Made by a program: the position numbers and the translations under genes. From Bacillota bacterium (GTDB lineage Bacteria; Bacillota; Clostridia; Lachnospirales; Lachnospiraceae), in assembly GCA_023392535.1 (NCBI GenBank), contig JAEVYY010000009.1, positions 310,001 to 374,000 on the forward strand: a stretch of DNA of 64,000 nucleotides. The letters are read 5' to 3'. The notes under the pieces were generated by a model. The model had not been told where the DNA came from. It did not search any database and saw only the letters and a list, made by a program, of their open reading frames with translations. This document shows positions 54,544 through 62,595 of the stretch, one piece after another (position 1 is the first letter of the stretch; every line of letters starts with the position of its first letter).

Positions 54544-55485
54544 ATGGGTAAATTATTATTAACTGGAGTTGACGGAAATTTAGGCAAACAAGCGGCAAAA
54601 TATTTATTAGAATTGGTGGATAAACATCAGGTTATTTTATGCGGTTATAATCCGAATTCTTTAAACGAATATAAAGAAGAAGGGATTGAAACTCATATCA
54701 CAAACTTTAATAATAGAGATGGACTTGAGGAAGCATTTGCTCATGCAGATAAGGTCGCTTTGATCTCTATGCCTTTTGTTGGTGAAAAACGGCAGAATGC
54801 ACACAAAAATGTTATAGATGCTGCTAAAAAGGCTGGTGTAAAGCAGGTTATCTATACTTCCCTAGTAAATGCCTCTGATGAAACCAATCCAAGTATTGAA
54901 AAAATTGATCATGCTTATACCGAAGATTATATTAAAAAGCAAGGATTAGATTATATCTTTCTTCGTAACTCTCAATATGCAGAAGCCATGATAACAAATT
55001 ACTTTACTTTTGTAAAAATGGATGGCATATTAAAAAATAGCCAGGGAGATGGGAAAATGGCATATATTTCACGTAAAGATTGTGCAAAATCCGTCGCTTA
55101 TGCACTCGCATCAACAAATTATCAGAAAGCAATCTTAAATATCAACGGAGCCGAATTGATGTCCATATCTGAATTTATCACATATGGCAATGAATCTACT
55201 GGTAATCATGTACGATATCAAGAAATTACGGATGAAGAAAATTATGCGATCTTTGATGCAATGGGTGTTCCCAGAACAACAGACGGAGCATTTAAAGAAG
55301 GTTCCGAGGCACCTTTTTCTTCTGAAGGAATGGTTACCTTTGCACAGGCAATTCGTCTTGGTAAAATGAATAGTTTCACGGACGATTTCAAAAAACTTAC
55401 TAACCAAGACCCTATTACGGTTAAATATATGTTTGACCATGCAGATGAATTTCAAATCGGTGAACGTCACTCAAAAGATAACTAA
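54544..55485 (+). CDS. NmrA-like NAD(P)-binding reductase (QOR2 type)
   Basis: This 313-residue atypical short-chain reductase has an N-terminal nucleotide loop LLTGVDGNLGKQAA and the KQVIYTSLVNASDE strand typical of NmrA/QOR2-like NAD(P)H:quinone oxidoreductases. The catalytic Tyr-x3-Lys of classical SDRs is not evident. It could reduce quinones or act as a redox sensor. AAGGAG lies ten bases before the start. It is a single gene ending at a bidirectional terminator. Confidence 0.88.
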   Translation: MGKLLLTGVDGNLGKQAAKYLLELVDKHQVILCGYNPNSLNEYKEEGIETHITNFNNRDGLEEAFAHADKVALISMPFVGEKRQNAHKNVIDAAKKAGVKQVIYTSLVNASDETNPSIEKIDHAYTEDYIKKQGLDYIFLRNSQYAEAMITNYFTFVKMDGILKNSQGDGKMAYISRKDCAKSVAYALASTNYQKAILNINGAELMSISEFITYGNESTGNHVRYQEITDEENYAIFDAMGVPRTTDGAFKEGSEAPFSSEGMVTFAQAIRLGKMNSFTDDFKKLTNQDPITVKYMFDHADEFQIGERHSKDN

Positions 55486-55512
55486 TACTTTCTATCGTTT
55501 CAATATAAAAAT

Positions 55513-55551
55513 AAGCTTAGAGACTATTGCATATGGATCGTCTCTAAGCTT
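55513..55551. terminator. Bidirectional terminator between the NmrA-like and MCP genes
   Basis: Perfect 12-base arms (55513-55524 and 55540-55551, AAGCTTAGAGAC) lie between converging genes and have T-rich flanks on both strands. Confidence 0.85.
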
Positions 55552-55556
55552 TTACT

Positions 55557-56573
55557 TTATTCTTGGCGTGCCATAGAATCAAGTTCATGGGTCAATGCTA
55601 CGATTTCTTCAACACTGGCAGTAGTTTGCTGTATCGCTGCCGACTGTTGTTCTGTATTTTCCATGGTTGAATCAGATATCTGCAATGTCTTCTGTACAGA
55701 TGCTTGAATTTCTGAAGTTAATTTCACAATCTGCATTGCAGTTTCCTTAGAATTCTGCGATAAAGACCTGATCTCACTTGCTACTACCGTAAAACCTCTG
55801 CCAGCCTCTCCTGCTCTTGCTGCTTCAATTGCAGCATTAAGTCCGAGCATTTTCGTCTCATCTGCTATATTCTTGATTGCATTTAATATTTCATTTATTT
55901 GTTCCGAAATATTTTTAACGTTATTAATTTCCTGATTCAGTGTTTCCTGATTTTCATTGATAGAAACAGAAGAAGCTGCCAGTTCTTCCATCGTAGCTGA
56001 TATCTGCGTAAAATCTTCCACTAAAGTACTACTCATCTCTTTTAACTTATATTTTTGATATCCTATTTGCGATAAGGCATTGGCTACTATATATAAAACC
56101 TCGGCCGCAGCCTCTATATTTTTTTCTTCTGTCAACTTTACCTTTTTAACAGCCTCAAAATAGGTTTCTTCCTTGATTCCAATTTCTCTTGCTGTTCTTT
56201 TAAAGCTGTCCTCATCCGGTTTTGAAGTAAGAATTTGACCACCAAGTATCGTAGCTATTTGTTTTCCATCGACCAAAATTGGCGCCGCAAAATCAATAAG
56301 TCCCGCATGGCATTGATACACATATGGCCTGCCCATTTTTGTGGCTTGTTCCCCACCTGCTTTGTGGGATGCAGCACATCGGTCGTAACCTATTTTGCTT
56401 CCCTGTGTATGTTCCATACAAAAGCTCGTATAAGAACTTGGTTTTGTGATAGGAACTCCATTCATATCAACGGTAACACTTGCAATATCCATACACTCTG
56501 CAAAATTGTCCTGAAATTTTTGAAGCAGCTCCAAGTTAATTACATGTTTTAATTCAATTTCATTATGATTCAT
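55557..56573 (-). CDS. Soluble chemoreceptor-like protein with PocR ligand domain
   Basis: This 338-residue protein has an N-terminal PocR domain at about 10-170 (TSFCMEHTQGSKIGYDRC, YQCHAGLIDFAAPI), with cysteines that may bind a ligand or metal. A short MCP signalling domain follows, with the conserved hairpin tip MLGLNAAIEAARAGEAGRGF. There is no transmembrane segment, so it is cytoplasmic. PocR domains are thought to bind small hydrocarbons or propanediol-like ligands. No che genes are nearby. It diverges from the tandem HTH genes across a palindrome-rich region. Confidence 0.9.
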   Translation of the reverse strand: MNHNEIELKHVINLELLQKFQDNFAECMDIASVTVDMNGVPITKPSSYTSFCMEHTQGSKIGYDRCAASHKAGGEQATKMGRPYVYQCHAGLIDFAAPILVDGKQIATILGGQILTSKPDEDSFKRTAREIGIKEETYFEAVKKVKLTEEKNIEAAAEVLYIVANALSQIGYQKYKLKEMSSTLVEDFTQISATMEELAASSVSINENQETLNQEINNVKNISEQINEILNAIKNIADETKMLGLNAAIEAARAGEAGRGFTVVASEIRSLSQNSKETAMQIVKLTSEIQASVQKTLQISDSTMENTEQQSAAIQQTTASVEEIVALTHELDSMARQE

Positions 56574-56593
56574 TTTATCCTCCTAAGACCAGT

Positions 56594-56691
56594 ACCTATT
56601 CTAAACAAGTTTATCTTACGTTATTCTTTTATTATATTCGTAATTGCGAAGATATTCAAGTATGCGAATATATTTTATTATTAGAATAGGT
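56594..56691. promoter_or_regulatory. Palindromic control region between the PocR-MCP and HTH genes
   Basis: The perfect 11-base inverted repeat ACCTATTCTAA (56594-56604) and TTAGAATAGGT (56681-56691) brackets a second pair, ATATTCG (56634-56640) and CGAATAT (56665-56671), with TTCG/CGAA half-sites in between. These nested repeats lie exactly between divergent genes and are likely operators, perhaps for the small HTH proteins. Confidence 0.5.
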
Positions 56692-56743
56692 TCATCTTGT
56701 TTGTATGCGCCAAAAAATTACAGATAGGAGCTATCGAATTGAA

Positions 56744-56962
56744 ATGATTAATTATTCACCATTTTGGGATACCTTAAAATACTCCAAAGAAAATTGGTAC
56801 ACACTAACAAAGAAGCATAAGTTCTCAAATAGTACCCTTCACCGTCTTAAGCATAATAAAGATATCTCTATGAAAACAATTAATGATTTATGTCGAATCT
56901 TAAATTGTAACATTGAGGATATTGCGAAATATGTTCCTTCCAGTGAAGATCAGCCTCTTTAA
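56744..56962 (+). CDS. Small XRE-like HTH protein, copy 1
   Basis: This 72-residue protein is little more than one Cro/CI-like helix-turn-helix (NWYTLTKKHKFSNSTLHRLK, then MKTINDLCRILNCNIEDIAK). Homologues of this type are found widely in clostridia as stand-alone regulators. ATG 56744 was chosen by alignment to its tandem copy; ATG 56705 would add 13 residues, and the GATAGGAG site is 13 bases from the chosen start, rather far. It diverges from the PocR-MCP gene. Confidence 0.82.
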   Translation: MINYSPFWDTLKYSKENWYTLTKKHKFSNSTLHRLKHNKDISMKTINDLCRILNCNIEDIAKYVPSSEDQPL

Positions 56963-57003
56963 AAGGATGATAGAGTCAAATAATAAGATAGGAGTAAAAT
57001 AAA

Positions 57004-57210
57004 ATGATCGATTATTCGCCATTTTGGTATACCTTAGAACATTCAGATGAAAATTGGTACACCTTGACAAAAAAATACAATATTTCAGATAGTACTTTGC
57101 ACCGGCTCAAACACAATAAAAATATATCGATGAAGACGGTTAATGATTTATGTCGTATTTTAAATTGCAATATCGAAAATATTGCCCAATATATACCTTA
57201 TGAAAAATAG
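57004..57210 (+). CDS. Small XRE-like HTH protein, copy 2
   Basis: This 68-residue protein is a tandem duplicate of the preceding gene, nearly identical across DYSPFW, ENWYTLTKK, STLHRLKHNK and NDLCRILNCNIE. GATAGGAG lies nine bases before the ATG, and the same site precedes copy 1. Differences fall mostly around the first two helices and the C-terminal tail, so the two may form heterodimers or have slightly different DNA targets. They are probably co-transcribed. Confidence 0.85.
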   Translation: MIDYSPFWYTLEHSDENWYTLTKKYNISDSTLHRLKHNKNISMKTVNDLCRILNCNIENIAQYIPYEK

Positions 57211-57542
57211 TGTTACATCTTCCATGTAATATTTTGTAATTATTGGAAATAAAATGTAAAATATTTAGTAATAAAGTAATAATATCATAATTTATTGTAA
57301 CTCTTCTTTTATTGACATATTGTTTTACTAATGATAGAGTTTTTGTATGAATTTATTGGTTATTGTCTTTAATTGTATTAATATTGTAATTAATTAATTG
57401 AATAAATTTAATTGATTAGTTCTTTTTAACAATTGCAATTTTAAAAAATAATCGGGAAAGGAGATTGTGAATTTGTAAACATTCAGTAACTGATAAGCTC
57501 TTACTTTTTATCTAATAAATTTCTTTAGGGGAGGACTTTTAT
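57211..57542. other. AT-rich gene-free stretch of 332 bases
   Basis: This stretch separates the HTH pair from the glycosyltransferase gene. It is very AT-rich and holds one credible promoter (57312-57340). An AAGGAGATT site near 57460 is followed only by a three-codon frame. I see no stable RNA, repeat or further gene. Confidence 0.6.
57312..57340 (+). promoter_or_regulatory. Candidate promoter of the glycosyltransferase gene
   Basis: TTGACA (57312-57317) and TAGAGT (57335-57340) are 17 bases apart. The transcript would have a leader of nearly 200 bases before the glycosyltransferase start at 57543. Confidence 0.45.
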
Positions 57543-58625
57543 ATGAATAAAAATGCGATATGTACTATAGTTTCTTTAAATTACTTTGCCCAGGCGAGGG
57601 GGCTTCTGGAAAGTGTTATGAAATACAACAAAGAAATCGATCTTTATATTCTAATTGTTGATAAGATAGAGGATCCTCAAGTAAAAACAAATCTTGAAGC
57701 CTTTCATGAGTTTCCTGTTCATATAAATTATATTTCAGATCTTAAGATTGAAAATATTGAAAGTATGGCATTTAAATATGATCTGGTAGAATTTAACACC
57801 GCTTTAAAACCATTTTATCTTGAAGTTTTACTTAATAAATATGGATATGACAGTATCATCTATTTGGACTCGGATATCTTACTATTTAATAATTTACATA
57901 AAGTGTATAAACTATTAGAAGAAAATTCAATTATTATCACTCCACATTTAATTAGCGAGGAAGAGGATATCACCACTGATATATCAAAAATTGATGATTT
58001 CCTTCAATACGGGGTTTATAACTTAGGATTCATAGCCATTAAAAATGATAAAAATGGAATGGAATTGTTAAAATGGTGGAAAGAAAAATTATATAACAAA
58101 TGTTTTCTTTCCTCTCAGGATTTTTTAGCATGGGATCAAAAGTGGATGGATTTTGCTCCTGCTTTGTTCGAATCTGTTTATGTCTTGAAAGATCCAGGAT
58201 ATAATGTAGCTTTTTGGAATATACAAAAACGCTTTATCACCAAAAAAGATGATATTTTCTATGTGAATGAAAAATATGAACTAGTTTTTTATCATTTTAG
58301 CCACTATCGGTTGAGTCGTCCCGATATCATTGCTGAGATGGAACAAGAAGAACGTTGTATTCGGATTGCTGACAGACCCGATCTGGAAGAATTGTTCCAA
58401 TGCTATTATAATAATGTCATGAAGATGGATTACAATTATTACAATCGATTTACCTATGGTTTTTCTAAATTTGATAATGGTGAAAAAATAGAAAAATCAT
58501 ATCGCATTATATATAATAGAATCCTTCACAATACTAAAAAATTTGGAAATCCTTTCATAAGTTCAAATGAAAATTGTTTTTATAATTTTATAAAGGATAT
58601 TGATTATGCCATCAATAGAGACTAA
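57543..58625 (+). CDS. GT-A fold glycosyltransferase (GT8-like)
   Basis: This 360-residue protein has a nucleotide-sugar GT-A fold: an N-terminal ICTIVSLNYFAQARGLLESV and the metal-binding DxD in SIIYLDSDILLF near residue 108. The C-terminal region (GYNVAFWNIQKRF, VFYHFSHYR) is common in GT8-like and related polysaccharide transferases. No transmembrane or signal segment is seen. GGGGAGG precedes the ATG. No other glycan genes lie near it, so the acceptor is unknown. Its base composition is more AT-rich than the surrounding genes, a hint of transfer. Confidence 0.82.
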   Translation: MNKNAICTIVSLNYFAQARGLLESVMKYNKEIDLYILIVDKIEDPQVKTNLEAFHEFPVHINYISDLKIENIESMAFKYDLVEFNTALKPFYLEVLLNKYGYDSIIYLDSDILLFNNLHKVYKLLEENSIIITPHLISEEEDITTDISKIDDFLQYGVYNLGFIAIKNDKNGMELLKWWKEKLYNKCFLSSQDFLAWDQKWMDFAPALFESVYVLKDPGYNVAFWNIQKRFITKKDDIFYVNEKYELVFYHFSHYRLSRPDIIAEMEQEERCIRIADRPDLEELFQCYYNNVMKMDYNYYNRFTYGFSKFDNGEKIEKSYRIIYNRILHNTKKFGNPFISSNENCFYNFIKDIDYAINRD

Positions 58626-58656
58626 CGAGGATTAAAATTTGGAGGATTCTGTGTAA

Positions 58657-58707
58657 AGAAGGGGCTGTTACAAGACTAACATGAATTAGTTTTGCAACAG
58701 CCCTTCT
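58657..58707. terminator. Terminator between the glycosyltransferase and ABC exporter genes
   Basis: Long arms (58657-58679 and 58686-58707, with GAAGGGGCTGTT and AACAGCCCTTC) pair with small bulges over about 22 bases, between converging genes. Confidence 0.75.
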
Positions 58708-58726
58708 CGTCTGGATTTAATTATTT

Positions 58727-60499
58727 TCATACCCCAAATTGTGCCATATAGAGGTTATAATAAGCTCCCTTTTTTTCCATTAAATCCTTTGCATTACCTT
58801 GTTCAACGATTTTTCCGTTCTCAATAACGAATATACGGTCTGCTTCCTGGATAGTTGAAAGCCTATGTGCAATGACAAATGATGTTCTGCCTTTCAAAAG
58901 CTGGGCAATTCCCTTTTGTACAAGTAACTCTGTCTTCGTATCAATACTGGAGGTCGCTTCATCTAATATCAATATTTTAGGCATAGATATCATGGTTCTC
59001 GCGAATGCCAAAAGTTGCTTCTGACCAACTGATAACCCACCACCACGTTCTGCTAATTCCGTATCATATCCCTTTTCCAACATCATAATAAAATCATGTG
59101 CATTCACAAATTTAGCTGCTGCAAAAATTTCTTCGTCTGTTGCATCCAATTTACCATACCGGATATTATCTTTAATCGTGCCTGTAAATAAAAAATTATC
59201 CTGTGTCATAATTCCCATCTGTTGTCGCAGGCTCTCGATCGTGACTTTTTTTATATCATATCCATCTATGGTTATAGTCCCCTGTTGTATATCATAAAAG
59301 CGACTGATTAGATTTACGATGGTCGATTTTCCGGAACCAGTCGCACCTACTAATGCAATAGTCTCTCCATTCTTTATATCAAAACTGATGTTATCCAGCA
59401 CCATCGTATCATCATCATACGAAAAAGATACCTGTTCAAATTTCACATTTCCTTCTATTTCCGGCAGTTCTTCTACATCATCTGCATCGGTAATATTAGG
59501 TTTTGTATCTAAAATTTCAAATATCCGTTCCGCACCTGCAATATTGGTGACTAATTGATTGTAGAAATTACTTAAATTGAAAATAGGCTGCCAAAACATA
59601 TTGATATAAGTTCCAAATGCAAGAAATGTTCCCAATGAGACATTTTTGACCCCCAAAACTACAATTCCTACAAAATACAGACAAATAAGTCCGAGCCCCC
59701 AAGAAAAATCAATCACTGATCCAAAAGCATCACTGTATCTTACGGCCTTTAAGAAAGTTTCCCTATGTTCTGCAATTAAATCCTCAAAAATAGTTTCTGT
59801 TTCTTCTTCGGCTGTAAAACTTTTTATGATGCGCATACCAGACATGTCTTCATGAATAAACGCATTCAGATTAGAGCTTTTTTTCCTATGAATCTGCCAT
59901 TTAGGATGTGCATGAAATTCAATAAAAAAAGTTCCAAATATCATAATCGGAGTACTAATCAAAGAGGCAACCGCCAAGATTGGATTTTTAGCCATCATAA
60001 TACCCACAACCGCAATCACGGTAAGCATATCAGGAATCAAAGTCGTCACACTGTTAGACAATACATCTTTCAAGGAATTGATATCGCCGATAATTCGAGC
60101 TAATATTTTGCCCGTAGGCCTGGAATCAAAAAAACGAAAATCGAGTTTTTGTATATGGGTATAAAGTTGCTGACGTATTTTTAATAAGATACTATTGCAT
60201 ACTTTGGACATGATAAATATTCTTATTTTTACGGTACATACAACCAATACATTCAGACCAAGTGCTACAAGCATAAGGCGGAACAGACCAGGAATATCTT
60301 TTCCTTTTATATAATGATCAATTGCTTCTTCTATTAATATGGGGTTTACTAAACTAATGATTACTCCATATAACATAAAAAGAAGTACCGCGAATATTTG
60401 TAATTTATATTGGAATAAATAGGAAAACAAACGCTTTAAAGTTGCTATCTTACTCTTTTCCTTAAGTTGCTCATCTTCTTTATAAGAATTTACAGACAT
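58727..60499 (-). CDS. ABC exporter half-transporter, second subunit
   Basis: This 590-residue protein joins a six-helix exporter membrane domain (about 30-330) to an ATPase with Walker A GATGSGKST, Walker B ILDEATSSID with the catalytic Glu, and H-loop VIAHRLST. Its signature is LSVGQ instead of LSGGQ. It overlaps its partner gene by 10 bases and surely forms a heterodimer with it, as in LmrCD and BmrCD, which export drugs or lipids. Lacking an accessory gene, a multidrug role is the first guess. Confidence 0.92.
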   Translation of the reverse strand: MSVNSYKEDEQLKEKSKIATLKRLFSYLFQYKLQIFAVLLFMLYGVIISLVNPILIEEAIDHYIKGKDIPGLFRLMLVALGLNVLVVCTVKIRIFIMSKVCNSILLKIRQQLYTHIQKLDFRFFDSRPTGKILARIIGDINSLKDVLSNSVTTLIPDMLTVIAVVGIMMAKNPILAVASLISTPIMIFGTFFIEFHAHPKWQIHRKKSSNLNAFIHEDMSGMRIIKSFTAEEETETIFEDLIAEHRETFLKAVRYSDAFGSVIDFSWGLGLICLYFVGIVVLGVKNVSLGTFLAFGTYINMFWQPIFNLSNFYNQLVTNIAGAERIFEILDTKPNITDADDVEELPEIEGNVKFEQVSFSYDDDTMVLDNISFDIKNGETIALVGATGSGKSTIVNLISRFYDIQQGTITIDGYDIKKVTIESLRQQMGIMTQDNFLFTGTIKDNIRYGKLDATDEEIFAAAKFVNAHDFIMMLEKGYDTELAERGGGLSVGQKQLLAFARTMISMPKILILDEATSSIDTKTELLVQKGIAQLLKGRTSFVIAHRLSTIQEADRIFVIENGKIVEQGNAKDLMEKKGAYYNLYMAQFGV

Positions 60500-62247
60500 T
60501 CTCTATCCTCCTCTGCGTTATTTTGCAAATAAATATAATCTCCATATTGAGCCAAATAGGTCTCATAATAGAATCCCTTCTGTGCTAACAAACTTTCATG
60601 GGTACCCCGTTCTTTTATGGATCCAGCATCCAGGATAATAATTTCATCTGCATTCTTTACTGCACTGATTCGATGTGCAATAATAATTTTGGTCGTTTCA
60701 GAAAGATTCCCAAGTGTTTCTTCGATCACGCTCTCTGTTTCCATATCCAAGGCAGAAGTTGAGTCATCAAGAACGAGAATTGGATTTTTCTTGGATAGAG
60801 CCCTGGCTATGCTGATTCTCTGTTTTTGACCGCCTGAAAGTCCAACTCCACGCTCGCCGATCACGGTATCGTATTGCCTTTCCATCCGTTCGATGAACCC
60901 GTCCGCTAATGCATCCGCGGCTGCCTGCTTTACCGTTTCAAAATCAATCATATTGCGCTTTCCAAGTTTCACATTTTCAACAATACTGTCAGAAAATAAG
61001 AATACATCCTGCATAACGACCGAAATACTGCTTCTAAGCTGTTTTACGGACATATCTCTTACATCGATATCATCGATTTTTATACAACCACCTGTCACAT
61101 CATAAAGACGCTGTAACAGATAAATCATGGAACTTTTTCCTGCCCCAGTCGCTCCCATGATTCCTATTGTTTTTCCTGGTTCCACCGTAAAATCAATCTC
61201 TTTTAAAATCTCAAAGCCGTCCGCTTTGTGAAAAGATACCTTTGAAAATTCAATTTTCCCTTCTATTTTTTCTTTTATAATTGGATTTCTCTTTTCAATA
61301 ATGGAAGGCTTTTCCTCATATATTTTCTTTATTTTATTATTAGATGCAATGGCAGAAGAAGCATTATTAGTAAGCCATCCCAGCATCTCCATCGGCCACA
61401 CAATATTCATAGAATATTCCAAAAAAGCACTCAATGCCCCAAGAGTCATTCTTCCATGAATCACAAAGTATCCTCCGAACATGATTGTAAGTAACGGGAG
61501 CAACTTTGTAATTACAGAAAAATACGGATAATACTTAACAAATACCTTAGACTGCTGCATATTTAAATCATAGTAACGTTTATTATGAGATAGAAATTTT
61601 GAAATTTCAAATTTTTCACGTGCGAAAGCTTTTACCGTCCTTACTCCCGCCAGATTTTCTTCTGCTACCGTATTCAGAGTCGCGTTTTCTTCACTGATTG
61701 CTTCGTAGACGACTCCCAGCTTACGTTCCATTTTTAATGCTATAAAACCACATATTATCATAGCAATGGTAGGTATCAGCGCCAGTTTCCAATTTAATTG
61801 ATACATCGCAAATAGAATTATAATCGTATGCACGGTTATCTCAATTAATAACATACTGACATAGCTAATACCTTCCCATATCCTGTCAATATCTTCTTTT
61901 ACCCGTGCCATTAATTCCCCCGTATTGGTGCGATCAAAAAAATCTGCGCTTAATCCCTGAATATATAGAAATAAATCTTTCCGCATATTCGAAGCAATGG
62001 TGGAACCCAGATAATCAAAGAGATATTCTTTGATGTATTGAAAAACACATCTTCCTACCCCAATTCCTAAAATTCCAAGTAATAAAAATTTAAGTTTTTT
62101 ACTATCTCCACCTACTATAACATCATCTACAATATGTTTTGTAAACTGCGGTGCAGCAAGGTCGAGCCCCACCGCGATTAACATGGATACTATGGCCAAT
62201 AAGTACTTCCACTTATTCTCCCAAATATACTTATGTAACTTTTTCAA
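60490..62247 (-). CDS. ABC exporter half-transporter, first subunit
   Basis: This 585-residue half-exporter has a membrane domain, Walker A GATGAGKSS, signature LSGGQ, and a Walker B that reads LVLDDSTSALD, so the catalytic Glu is replaced by Asp. This marks it as the degenerate-site subunit of a heterodimer. The start codon is TTG 62247 behind AGGGGG with seven bases between; no nearby ATG has a site. It lies downstream of a leader peptide and a terminator hairpin, suggesting induction by attenuation. Confidence 0.92.
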   Translation of the reverse strand: MKKLHKYIWENKWKYLLAIVSMLIAVGLDLAAPQFTKHIVDDVIVGGDSKKLKFLLLGILGIGVGRCVFQYIKEYLFDYLGSTIASNMRKDLFLYIQGLSADFFDRTNTGELMARVKEDIDRIWEGISYVSMLLIEITVHTIIILFAMYQLNWKLALIPTIAMIICGFIALKMERKLGVVYEAISEENATLNTVAEENLAGVRTVKAFAREKFEISKFLSHNKRYYDLNMQQSKVFVKYYPYFSVITKLLPLLTIMFGGYFVIHGRMTLGALSAFLEYSMNIVWPMEMLGWLTNNASSAIASNNKIKKIYEEKPSIIEKRNPIIKEKIEGKIEFSKVSFHKADGFEILKEIDFTVEPGKTIGIMGATGAGKSSMIYLLQRLYDVTGGCIKIDDIDVRDMSVKQLRSSISVVMQDVFLFSDSIVENVKLGKRNMIDFETVKQAAADALADGFIERMERQYDTVIGERGVGLSGGQKQRISIARALSKKNPILVLDDSTSALDMETESVIEETLGNLSETTKIIIAHRISAVKNADEIIILDAGSIKERGTHESLLAQKGFYYETYLAQYGDYIYLQNNAEEDRECL

Positions 62248-62316
62248 ATCAATTCCCCCTAACTTTTATTGTAAATAAAAAAGCAGAATAAAGCCCTTTG
62301 TACTAATGCACAAAAT

Positions 62317-62343
62317 AAATCACGGTAGAAACTACCGTGATTT
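62317..62343 (-). terminator. Terminator hairpin (putative attenuator) before the ABC exporter genes
   Basis: Perfect 12-base arms AAATCACGGTAG (62317-62328) and its complement (62332-62343) with a three-base loop are followed on the minus strand by TTTATTTTG. The hairpin stands between the leader peptide and the exporter gene, 69 bases before the exporter start codon. It would stop most transcripts unless ribosome position changes the fold. I could not identify a convincing anti-terminator, apart from weak TTACC/GGTAG pairing. Confidence 0.75.
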
Positions 62344-62395
62344 TATGACTTTAAACTGCTTAATTATTTACCTGATATCTTGTAAACAAATAAGA

Positions 62396-62497
62396 TCAGA
62401 AATCTAAAACCGAGGTAATCTCTAATGCATATAACATTTCATTAAATATGCTATTTTCCATGTTATTCTGTATTTCACTATTCATAGAATCTTTCAT
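62396..62497 (-). CDS. 33-residue leader peptide upstream of the ABC exporter
   Basis: This short frame begins MKDSMNSEIQNNMENS and ends SVLDF. It has an ideal AAGGAGG seven bases before ATG 62497. The peptide is acidic, has five Met residues and no Cys, and lacks a signal sequence or a recognisable precursor cleavage motif. The order promoter, peptide, terminator hairpin, heterodimeric exporter copies that of bmrB-bmrC-bmrD of B. subtilis, where translation of BmrB controls attenuation. A secreted or modified peptide exported by the transporter is the alternative. Confidence 0.68.
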   Translation of the reverse strand: MKDSMNSEIQNNMENSIFNEMLYALEITSVLDF

Positions 62498-62549
62498 TGT
62501 ATTACCTCCTTCTTTCTCATTTATTTGTTTATTTCACTCAATTACATCC

Positions 62550-62578
62550 ACAATACACCCGGTTCCATATTTTGTCAA
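62550..62578 (-). promoter_or_regulatory. Promoter of the leader peptide/ABC exporter operon
   Basis: On the minus strand a perfect TTGACA (62578-62573) and TATTGT (62555-62550) are 17 bases apart, about 50 bases before the leader peptide. It lies just after the asparaginase stop codon, so the exporter operon is transcribed independently. Confidence 0.65.
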
Positions 62579-62595
62579 TATAATTTTCCAACAAT

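Noticed and set aside
57440..57480. A ribosome site (AAGGAG) followed by GTG as a possible small gene
   Set aside because: The frame ends after three codons; no longer frame uses this site.
62290..62320. TAATGCACAA near the attenuator, resembling the arm core of the palindrome family
   Set aside because: Only ten bases match, the TAGTT part and the mirror arm are missing, so a third copy is not supported.
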